Shown here piece by piece: positions 47,879-57,155 of a stretch of 64,000 bases of DNA (position 1 is its first letter; each line of letters opens with the position of its first letter). The notes beneath the pieces are model-generated. The model was not told the origin of the DNA. It did no database searches and was given only the letters and a program-made list of their open reading frames with translations. The translations under genes were made by a program, and so were the position numbers. Origin of the DNA: Gentiana macrophylla (taxonomy: Eukaryota; Streptophyta; Magnoliopsida; Gentianales; Gentianaceae); NCBI GenBank assembly GCA_026214975.1, contig JAOBSW010001210.1, forward strand, positions 55,230 to 119,229, read 5' to 3'.

Positions 47879-49616
47879 CATCATAATCTTCCTCCGGATC
47901 AACTTGAAAACTCGAACTTGGAAACGACTGAGAAGCTGATGGATAAGCTGAAGTCGTGGTCCTGACTGAACTATCAAGACCCATCGAACTCATGCCAGAC
48001 GTGACATGTGCATACTCAGTGAATCCTCCCCAACTCGACATCGCTGGTCGCTGAACACCGGCCGAATACCGGGTAGTTGCTAGTAAAGTTGGATAAGTAC
48101 GGGTATCGATCCTCAGGGAATTGGGATGTCGAATCTAACTTCATTAATTCCTCCTTTATTAACTAAAACCTAAACCTAAACCTAAACTAAAACGGAAAAT
48201 AACTGGACAGAGGATTGTTAATCCAAAGCCAGGAAGGATAAAAGCGATAAAAACATAAATAAAACTACATCTACGAAAGCGGTAAATCTATCTATTGAAC
48301 AACCATAAACAAATCATGATCAACCTCTTCCCAACAACCATCACCTCACCGAAAGAAATAAGATTAACACATATATTGGCTTCCAAAAGGATATGACGAT
48401 GGATGAAAGCTCGATCGCGGTGGAATAGGTGTTTCCCAATGTGTGGTAAGGTATATGGATCGATCGACAAGGTGGATAGGCGGGATCATCAAAGTAGGAT
48501 TACGAAGCACCGCTCGTTCCTTCTTAAACCTCTACGAATATCATCACACCACCGCCTAGTACTCTCGTGAATAAAGCCACATTGGCTTGACCACGCATAA
48601 CATCCATCACTAAAGATTGAAACATGTCATATGTGATAGTGTTGGAGAAAGGAGTTTGTTGAGGTGACTAGAAAAAGATGGAAAAGAAGAAGATGTAAAA
48701 ACTGGTGGAGCTGGCTGAGTTTGACGTCTTCTAAGCAAAGAGCTAATACTACCATCCGGAAGATTAGTCAAACTAGGTCCAATCAGATTTCCATCGGCCG
48801 GAGATAACTTGTCATTAGGCAGAATGGTACTCCCAACCTACGACATAAATCGAGAGATAAAACAAGGGAAGTAAAGATGACTCACAGTGCAGCGATGACA
48901 ATACTCTCAAAAATCCTCTTAAACATGACCTTTCCAACATCCACTCTAACATCATTTACCATAGCCTGGGCAATACAAACATCTTCCTTTCCAAAAGCGG
49001 TGTGTTTACGAGAAGGATAGAGATTATGGCTAATAAATCTTTTAATTGCCCTTAAACCTCTAAAAGCAGTTCCGTAATTAAACCGATTTTCAACCCACAC
49101 CGCTGGTCGGGTCAAAAAGTCACAGGCTCTCAGGCGATCTGCTCAAAACTAGCAGGATCATCTAAATTATAGACTACCCTGTAATCCTCCTCATCGGAAA
49201 ACCTCAACTCCTAAAATTGCATTAATGACGGCGGGGTTAAAAGGAATATTTCGGCTCGTAAAGCATGATTTCCGATCGAGTGTCGTTCTTCCGACATAGT
49301 AGATAAAACCGAATAAAACTCAGCTACTATAGTCGTGTTAATCTCACTTCCTTCCTTCTTCGCTAAATCTAACCACCGACGCCTTCGAAGATATTTTTGA
49401 CTTCATCACCTAAGTCATCCAAATCTAAACCTTTTTCAACCGAACATCACACTTATCAGTAAATTTTTGCATATGCTTTCTTAGCCTCGGGTGATGCGGT
49501 TTTTCAAAACTTACGGCTTCCTCCTCGGTGATAAAATTATGTGCCTCTGACGGGAGTTGAAATTGGAATTTTGATTTTCTCTTTTAGAGATTCTAGTACT
49601 CGACTCGGCCATTCTA
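47879..49616 (-). pseudogene. Downstream ORF-A of the Athila-like element (same domain family as ORF-B), with an LTR scrap inserted
   Basis: Starts at about 49616 (MAESSTRISK). The minus strand gives INTTIVAEFYSVLSTM (about 49350) and later, after frameshifts, AFRGLRAIKRFISHNLYPS and VCIAQAMVNDVRVDVGKVM (49115-48882). A Ser/Pro-rich part follows (about 48840-48600). The C-terminal tail HVTSGMSSMGLDSSVRTT...DYDED ends at 47879. Between them 48055-48230 is a fragment of a G-A/G-B-type LTR. The EFYS, FISxNLYP and D-x-IA-AM-N-VDVGK pattern parallels ORF-B, suggesting a duplication. The gene lies downstream of a CCGGACCGGTCCGG palindrome (50050-50063). Confidence 0.55.
48055..48230 (-). repeat. 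LTR fragment of the G-A/G-B family inside Athila ORF-A
   Basis: The block from ACCGGCCGAATACCGGGTAG through GATCCTCAGGGAA matches 5711-5781, 10031-10090 and 18340-18400 almost exactly. Three hexamer repeats CCTAAA follow at 48168-48187. No target duplication or second LTR end seen. Confidence 0.8.
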
Positions 49617-50049
49617 CGATATTGGTAATGCCAATCAACAACAAAAACAACAACAAAAACAGCAAAATAATAACAATGTCACAACACATTCAAAAATCAA
49701 AGCAGTTGAAATTAATCTAATAAAAATTATGAAAATACGAAATTAACAACTAAATAAACTAGATTATACCTTAAAGTGTAGAAAACGTTGAAAAATAGGC
49801 CGGAAAAGTGTTAAAGTTGCCGGAATGAATGGAGCTTGTTCTTGACCCTTTTTGAATTTTCCACTTTGTGTTGAAGAGAGGAGATGATAATGAGAAGAAA
49901 TCAAGTAGTGGTGTAGTGTGAGATGAATTTTGTGGAAGGAATGAAAAAAATTAAGTAAGGTGGGGTTTAGGTGTGGGAGTGCGGTGTTAGAAAAATTAGG
50001 AAGAAGAAGAAGAAAAGAAGGGTCCCCGTCTGTTTTATGTTTTCAGACC

Positions 50050-50085
50050 CCGGACCGGTCCGGTATTAAGGCCGGATCGGTCCGT
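50050..50085 (-). promoter_or_regulatory. Copy of the LTR GC-rich palindrome pair upstream of ORF-A
   Basis: CCGGACCGGTCCGG (50050-50063) and GGCCGGATCGGTCCG (50070-50084), separated as in the LTR (43988-44022) with one extra base. A weak TATA-like AACATAAAAC lies just downstream on the minus strand (about 50025-50035). ORF-A starts 430 bases further. Confidence 0.5.
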
Positions 50086-50438
50086 GAACAATTTTTTTCT
50101 GTTTTTCGATTTTTTTATGATTTTTTGAATAAAACTCATACAAATTCTAATAAAACTTAATTAAAGTCTTAAAAATAAGTTTATAAAATTTTCTTAAAAT
50201 AAAATTTGAAGGAACTTTTATAATTTCATAACGATTTCTAAAAATTTAATAAAATTCTTATAACACTTTAATAAAAAGCTTATAAAAATTTAATAAATTT
50301 ATATCAACTCTTATAAAACATCTAAAAAAAACTTTTATAAAACTTTTATAAAACTCCTCAAATTTTATAAAGATCCAATTTTATGAAATTCTCAGAAGTT
50401 ATGCGAAAATTTTATAAAATAAAATAAAAGACTCGAAC
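50086..50438. other. AT-rich spacer with short repeats
   Basis: Many repeats of a decamer-like unit around TTATAAAACTT and AAAATTTAATAAA between 50160 and 50430. No ORF. It separates the zinc-cluster ORF from the ORF-A promoter. Confidence 0.5.
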
Positions 50439-50861
50439 TTAAGGGGTTCCTGATTCTTCGATTTCTAAATCCTCCAAAGTTCTGATATAACGCTCGATCA
50501 ACCTAACTCCTAAAAATGAGGCATTTGAATTATCTCTCGGAATTCCATCGGGATTTTCGGATAACCACCTAATCGTTCCCTTCCTAACAATATTCAAACA
50601 CTCATCCTGGGATCTGGTTGTGTTTTTCCCACAGCGTCCAACATGTTCACTTTTTCCACAGATTCTGCATCTCATTAGAAACTTTGCCCTTCTTTTTATC
50701 GCACTTCTTGATGTTCCATTACATACTTCTCTTAATCTAATCTCTCTCAACAATTTCTTGTTTTGTTCAAAAACTAAAGCTTCTATAGAAAACGCGACAT
50801 CTTTATCAAGGCCTAATTTCAAAAGTAAAATAAAAACTCCTATTCTATCTAAAAAAGACAT
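50439..50861 (-). CDS. Intact 140-codon basic Cys/His-cluster ORF downstream of Athila integrase; candidate nucleic-acid-binding protein
   Basis: Start ATG 50861, stop TAA 50439-50441. The N-terminal third is helical and hydrophobic (FILLLKLGL), then comes a basic stretch SRSAIKRRAKFLMR (about residues 52-65). It runs straight into a Cys/His cluster CRICGKSEHVGRC (C-x2-C-x4-H-x3-C, about residues 66-78), and a mixed tail with TIRWLSENPDG ends acidic. This is one residue shorter in its last spacer than a retroviral CCHC knuckle. A small protein with a basic arm abutting a Cys cluster is the architecture of the cysteine-rich nucleic-acid-binding proteins of carla-like and viti-like plant flexiviruses, several of which suppress RNA silencing. 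That link is inference from layout, not a database match. It is the only ORF of its element without a lesion. It lies about 165 bases after the integrase stop, and a TATA-like run (50989-50998) is 130 bases upstream. It could instead be an unknown retrotransposon accessory protein. Confidence 0.6.
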   Translation of the reverse strand: MSFLDRIGVFILLLKLGLDKDVAFSIEALVFEQNKKLLREIRLREVCNGTSRSAIKRRAKFLMRCRICGKSEHVGRCGKNTTRSQDECLNIVRKGTIRWLSENPDGIPRDNSNASFLGVRLIERYIRTLEDLEIEESGTP

Positions 50862-51024
50862 CCAGTTCTTTTACGTCTATCCGGTAAAAGACGAAAAAAG
50901 TTTAAACATAATTAAAATTACAGAAAAGTAGAGTAAAGATAGATAGCACTGGTATTTGGCCGATTCGGTTTCTCGCTTTCGATTTTTCATATATATATTT
51001 TTTTTTTTTTCTTTCTGCTTTTTC

Positions 51025-52350
51025 AATTTGTCGGGGGATCAATCAGTAGCATTATTTCTTCTTTTAGTGTGATTCCTTCTCCCTCCACAAATAACTTTAC
51101 TCTGTGGCCATTGGCTATAAAAGTTGTATTTCCATCGTTAGTCCAATGACTCCAGTTTTGTAAACCGTGTTACTTTAAATGGACTGTCCATCTTGATTTA
51201 AGCTTACACGGAAACAACTTTAAGCGTGAATTGTACAAAAGCACTCGATCACCTACATGGAACTCACGCTAAAGATTCTCTTATCATGGAAGGACTTCGT
51301 GCGTTCCTTGTAGATTCGAAAGCGTTTTCATAAGAATCGAGACGAAATTCTTCTAGTTCGTCAATTGAAGCAATCTATGATCACCGACTGACCTTAGGAT
51401 CGAAATTTAGAAATCTAATAGCCCGGAAGGCTCGGTGTTCTAACTCATTTGGGAGATGACAAGACTTACCAAAGACTAGCTTATAGGAGAACAACCTATT
51501 GGTGTTTTAAAAGTCGTTGCCACGCCCATAACGCATCATCTAATTTAATTGCCCAGTTTTTTACGATTTGAATCAAGCTGTTTTTCCACGATTCTTTTGA
51601 TTTCTCTATTTGACACCTCTACACGACCACCGGTTTGCGGATGATAGGCGTTCTAGTTTATGTGTTACACCATATTTCTCAATTAACTTAGTAAATGGTC
51701 TATTACAAAAGTGTGAACCTCTATCGCTAATGATCGCCCTCGAATGCCATATCTAGTGAATATGTTCTTTTAAGGAATCGTATGACAACCTTGGTATCAT
51801 TAGTGGGAAGAGCTTCAGCTTCTACCCATTTTGAAACATAATCTACCATTACAAGAATAAATCTTTTTCCAAACGATATAGGAAAAGGACCCATGAAATC
51901 TATACCCCAAACATCAAATAACTCACATTCTAAAATAGGTTGCATAGGCATTTCATGTTTTTTAGATACATTTCCCCATTTTTGACAAGATTCACAAGAT
52001 TTAACGTATTTATAAGCATCTTTATATAATGTAGGCCAATAAAACCACATTGTAAAACTTTAAAAGCGATTTTCCATCCTCCATGATGACCTCTGCCTCA
52101 CGATCATGACAAAATGATAAAATACTTAAAGTTTCATTATCAGGCACACATTTTCGATTATCCCATCGAACATTTACGGAAAAGGTCCGGTTCCTCCCAA
52201 GAATAAAATTTTAAGTCATAAAAGAATTTCTTTTCATTTGCCAAGTCCAATGAGACGGAATATAATCACAAAGTTAAGTAATTAATGATATCTCCAAACC
52301 AAGGTGAGATTTCCTTAGAGGAATCCTATTTTTAATAATTGCATGGTTGA
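51025..52350 (-). pseudogene. Athila-like integrase
   Basis: The zinc-finger end CESCQKWG is followed by the core with [13 protein letters not shown] (first catalytic Asp) and [21 protein letters not shown] (52050-51727). After a frameshift the remaining core and C-terminal part are discernible to about 51025. There NTTFIANGHRVKLFVEGE, with GHRVK typical of the Athila integrase tail, precedes the stop. Multiple frameshifts and stops between 51720 and 51150. It would insert the cDNA into the genome; inactive here. Confidence 0.85.
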
Positions 52351-52352
52351 AG

Positions 52353-52749
52353 GAGTATCTATTCTAAATAGTTGTTCATCAGAAATGAATCTTTAATTTC
52401 ATTCCCTATCTCTTCCTCGATCTCCATTCTACTTAGGTGATCGCACACTACGCTTTCACTTCCTTTTTTATCTTTAATTTCAATATCAAATTCTTGTAGT
52501 AGGAGAATCCATCTAAGAAGACGTGGTTTTGCATCCTTCTTACTCAATTAAATACTTGAGTGAATGGTCTCAGGTGTAGACTATTACCTTAGAACCGACA
52601 ATATACGATCTAAACTTATCTAAGGCAAAAATCACAATAGCAGTTCCTTTTCTCAGTAGTTGCATAATTTAGTTGAGCGTTTAATGTGTGGGATGCATAG
52701 TAAATAGCTTTGAGAATTCTATTGTACCTTTGACCTAAAATGACTCCTA
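52353..52749 (-). pseudogene. Athila-like RNase H region
   Basis: Fragments NYATTEKG-like and KFRSYIVGSKVIVYT (52660-52580) and then [29 protein letters not shown] (52547-52400) follow the RT. They match the connection and RNase H domain of Athila pol. Stops and a frameshift split it. Confidence 0.8.
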
Positions 52750-52752
52750 CAG

Positions 52753-53646
52753 CTAAATCACTAGCATCACACATAATTTCAAAGGTAAATTCCATCTGGT
52801 GCTACCAAAGCTCGTGCAAGAATCAACTTCGCTTTGTGGTCTTAAATGCTTCCATACATTTACTATCAAAGTTAAAAGATACTTCTTTTCAAGCAAATGA
52901 CTTAACGGCTTTGCTATCTTTGAAAAATCTGCAATAAATCTCCTATAAAATCCTGCATGTCCAAGAAATCCTCTTAGAGTCCTTAGATTAACTGGTGGCG
53001 GTAATTTTTCAATCACCTCGACTTTAGCTTTATCAACTTCAATTCCTATTTCAGAGATTCTATGACCTAAAACAATTCCTTCTGATACCATTAAATGACA
53101 TTTTTCCCAGTTTAGAACTAAATTGGTATCCTCACAACGTTGTAAAACTCTTTCTAAGTGCGACAAACACTTACCAAAAGAATCTCCATAAACACTAAAG
53201 TCGTCCATAAAAATTTCTAAGAATTTCTCAAGCATATCAGAAAATATAGACATCATACATCTTTGAAACGTAGCAGGAGCATTACATAAACCAAACGGCA
53301 TTCTTTTATACGCGAAAGTTCCATAAGGACATGTGAAAGTAGTCTTTTCTCTATCTCCTGCTGCAATGAAGATCTGTAAATAACCTGAATAACCATCTAA
53401 GAAACAGTAATACTTATGACCACTTAAACGTTCCAACATTTGAACTATAAATGGAAGTGGATGATGATCTTTCTTAGTATGATCATTTAGTTTTCTAAAA
53501 TCAATGCACATTCGATATCCTGTAATTTCCCTTGTTGGAATCCATTCATTCTTATCATTCTCTTTCACTGTGAAACCTCCTTTCTTTGGTACAACTTGAG
53601 TTGGACTCACCCATTCACTATCTGATATAGGAAAGATTATTCCCAT
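52753..53646 (-). pseudogene. Athila-like reverse transcriptase
   Basis: 297 open codons with all main RT blocks: VVPKKGG, YRMCIDFRKLN, LDGYSGYLQI, TFTCPYGTFAYKRMPFGLCN, catalytic IFMDDFSVYG, and LGHRIS. The thumb-connection RTLRGFLGHAGFYRRFI is followed by loss of frame near residue 255. This is the best preserved pol part of the element. It sits in frame-broken continuity with the protease on the right and RNase H on the left. Confidence 0.95.
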
Positions 53647-53889
53647 TTCTAATAGCTTAATGACCTCTTTCTTGACGATTAACTGTAAATTCGGGTTGAG
53701 GCGGCGCTATGTTGAATACAAGGTTTAGCATCCTCTTTCGTAATTATCTTATGAACACAAATCTCGTGGCTAATACCTCGAATATCGGCAATTGTCCATC
53801 CAAAAGCTTTCTTATGCTTTCTTAACATTCTTATTAATTGATCTTCTTGTGCTCGCTTAAAGTAGATGATATAATAATCGGTAATAGAT

Positions 53890-54620
53890 TATCGTTTCTA
53901 GAAAAATATATTTTGATTTAAAGGTAACGGTTTCAATTCCGCATTCTTTGGCGGATCTTCTATTGATGATTTAAGAACTGGTCCTTCAAGTTCTAACTCC
54001 AAATACTTATGCCATGGTGGCTTAAAAGTAAAGCTTCCTTTATCTAGAGAAAGGATTATCTCTTTCATTTCAATGTCTTCTTCTTCTTTATAGATAGAAG
54101 AGTTAAGCATTCTTCTAACTGTCTCTTCAAAAGTTGGTAATCGATTATCATAGACAGTAATGAATATCTTCTATAAAAGAACATGATTTCGGTGATGTAT
54201 ATGGATGGTTCATAGCTTTAAAAATATTGAAAGCAACTTCATCTTCATTGACTCTCAAAATTAATTCTCCCTTATGAACATCGATTAAAGTTCTTCCTGT
54301 AGCTAGAAATGGACGACCTAGAATAAGAGGCGCTGAATATCCTTCTTCCATTTCCATAACTACAAAATCTCTTGGAAAATAGAATTTGTCTACTTTAACC
54401 AAGACATCCTTAATCATTCCTTTAGGGTACTTAATCGATCTATCTCGCCATTTGCAGAGTCATTTGATCTTAGTAAGCTTTCCTATGCCTAGCTTTTTAT
54501 AATCCTCATAAGACATGAGATTTATACTAGCTCCAAGATCACATAAGACTTTCTTAAAAAGAAATCCTCCAATTTCACATGGAATCGTAAAACTTCCAGG
54601 ATCTTCAGTTTAGGTGGTAA
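53890..54620 (-). pseudogene. Athila-like aspartic protease
   Basis: The active-site motif [11 protein letters not shown] lies near 54505-54545, followed by [12 protein letters not shown]. After a frameshift the 89-codon stretch 54417-54148 has VMEMEEGYSAPLILGRPFLAT and TLIDVHKGELILRV, the conserved second half of Athila protease. The tail to 53898 (FTFKPPWHKYLELE, ELKPLP) leads to RT. Confidence 0.85.
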
Positions 54621-55970
54621 CTTATCTTTTGCACTGCAGAACATTCTTCATTTAGGCATATATTCTCGTATTCCTCTAATTTTTCTTATTTGATAGTATA
54701 TCTTTTGAAACTTTCCATAGGCAGTATATTAATCAGAGCTTCAATAATGGGGATATTAACATGAAGATGGCGAAGGTATCAAGGAACCGAGCATACTTCT
54801 TATCGCTTTTGCCTTTTGATTTGATCTTTAGGAGGGTAGGGTAAAGATTCTAAATCTATAACCTTTGGCTCCTTAGTCAATTTCTCTTTTCCTTTTCCTT
54901 AAACCTTTGAGTATTACTTAGTCGCCATGTTTGTGTTCTTGAATTTTTCCTTTAAATTGTTCCCTGAATCAATCTCGCTCTTGATTTTTCGATTCTTCCT
55001 GTTTCTCATTTATTCTAACATGTTCCTTGAATAAATTCCTTAAATCTTTATCCATAGGGTCTTTCAAAATCCTAGGATTTTACCCAATTTTCACCTTCAT
55101 TTTCGGGTTCCAAACTTATTCCTTTTCAAGAAATTATCTATAATTTCTTCTTCCTCATCGATGAATTCATCTTTATCTTTAGTTTCATCATTCTTTCCAT
55201 CTAAATCATTTTCTACTTCATTATTCCCAAAGTTTTCTACTCCATTACTTCCACTAAGCTTCCTACTTCTCGTAACCACAACATTTACCTCTCTTGGGTT
55301 TTCATCGGTGTTGCTTGGTAATCCTCCTGAGGGGTCTACCTGTTGTTACGTTCACCTTCCCTACTCAAATGATCTTCCATATTCCTTAATGAGGCTTCTA
55401 TTGTTCTCATTACGGTATCATGTCCACTCATAGATGTTTTTATTGTACTCATATCTTTAGTGGATTGCACCAATAGAAGTCATCATCGTTTCCATATTCT
55501 TAGCTTGAGTAGATACCACACCCATCATATTTTCCATTAGTTTTTCCCATTTTTCAACTCCTTACAGCATTGAGTTGAACTCGAAAGTTCTTGGTATACT
55601 TTGAGTGGTATGTTGAGGATAGGATCTTGGTAATGATTGTAAATTTCGATTAGATGTACTTTCTTGATAAACTTGGTTATTATTCTATATGGGATTTGGA
55701 TATGGCGGTTGTCACGGCTTACTAGGGTTTTCGGACCATCGATAAGTAGGATGATCTCTTCTAATAGCATTGAATGAGTTTGAGTATGCATTGTTCAAAT
55801 TCTATCTTCTTCAAGAAAACTCACCTCCTCCCTTGAATATCCTGTTGGTTCTTCACTCCCTAATGCCACATTATCATGACTTGAGTATTCATTTGGTGTA
55901 CTATTTTACGAATTTTGGTTCTTATTCATTTGTAAACCATCAAATTTCCTACTCAAATTCTCCAAGTGTG
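54621..55970 (-). pseudogene. Athila-like gag C-terminal region, decayed
   Basis: Broken frames between the gag core and protease. The best part is 55279-55097, a charged stretch (NDETKDKDEFIDEEEEII), and 55000-54800 is Lys/Glu-rich. No zinc knuckle was recognised, which is usual for Athila gag. Other ORFs here are shadows. Confidence 0.5.
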
Positions 55971-56789
55971 CTAGAACTTCCGTATTAGGCGTACATTCTC
56001 CTCGCAAAAGCTACTTTTCCGGGTGCTAGAACCGGTTTCCCACATTCTGTTATTTTTGGAAATCTTTTCTATAGCATCGTAAACTGTTTGAGCTTCACTC
56101 ATCATTAACGAACCACCACATGCATGATCTACATCCGCACGTGAGTCTTTTCTCAATTTACGACAGAAGAGTTGAATTTGCATATCTAAGGAATAACCAT
56201 GATCGGGACACGCTCTTAACAATTTTTTAAACCTTTCCCACGCATTCCCAAGTGTTTCTTCAGATCCTTGTCTAAAATTAGCAACCTCGACTTTTAATTC
56301 CAAATTTCGTCCAGGAGTGAAATATTGTTTCAGAAATTCAGTTTGAATCTCCTCCCAACTAGTAAGTGAATGATGTGGAAGAGACATAAACCAATCTCGG
56401 GCTCGTCCTTTTAAAGAAAAAGGAAACATAGTCATTCTCGTTAATTCCTTATGAGCACCTTGACTTTTGGCTGTATTGCACAGTTCTTCAAAAAGATAGA
56501 GATGATGATGTGGATCTTCATCATCCTCTCCTAGGAATTGGGCTCTTGCGTCAATTAAACCAAAAAGATGAGACTTAATTTCGAAATTATTCGCTCCTTC
56601 ATTAGGTAAAAGTATGGGATTATTAGTCTGGTTTCTTCTTACTGTTTGATCACATATAGGTCTCGGGTTTGGTGGATTATTACGATTATTCTGGTTCCGA
56701 TTTTGATTATTTCTATTATTATTATTATTAGGGTTAACGAGGTTTTGTCCATGCCACAGAGCATGTTCCACCCTTGTTCGGTGTTTCAT
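55971..56789 (-). pseudogene. gag: Athila-like gag (capsid region)
   Basis: 272 open codons with an Asn-rich start (NNNNNRNNQNRNQNN) and the retrotransposon gag domain. Motifs include HLYLFEELCNTAK, MFPFSLKGRARDWFMSLP, SWEEIQTEFLKQYFTPGR, NAWERFKKLLRACPDHG and YDAIEKI. The frame is lost at 55971. It forms the particle shell. The start codon is uncertain; similar sequence may begin upstream of 56789. Confidence 0.9.
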
Positions 56790-57155
56790 CCGATTTGACC
56801 ATTCTCGTATTTCTGTTTGAAGATGATTCTTGGTCGAGATTTCCCGACTAGTATGACAGCGTTTACTCTCTACTCTTAGCGCCTTTCGTAGTGTTTATGT
56901 CAGGCTTATAAGGAGCGAGAGGGCCTTACCACTTACGGTCATCAACTAACGAAAATAGAAAAAATAACACGAAATTGATAGTAGTAAAAATTGGTAATTT
57001 TCCTAAAAGGTAACAACCAACGAAAAAAAATAAAATAGAAATGAGATAAGAAAAGTGTTGACTTATTCTCGAGAGTTTTAAGCTAATACAAGTAGTAACC
57101 ATAGACACATAAAAAGAAATTAGCGACGTTCCCGACAACGGCGCCAGAGAAAGTT
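56790..57155 (-). other. Leader of the Athila-like element with tRNA-Asp primer-binding site
   Basis: The primer-binding site is 57129-57146 (TTCCCGACAACGGCGCCA on the plus strand, one mismatch to the plant tRNA-Asp 3' end), nine bases from the LTR. The remaining leader has no supported ORF. Confidence 0.85.

Noticed and set aside
48168..48187. CCTAAA repeats resembling telomere DNA
   Set aside because: Only three hexamers, not the plant CCCTAAA heptamer; no longer array nearby.
51025..56789. Endogenous pararetrovirus
   Set aside because: Integrase, paired LTRs, target duplication, tRNA-Asp primer site and Athila-type motifs identify a Ty3/gypsy LTR retrotransposon.
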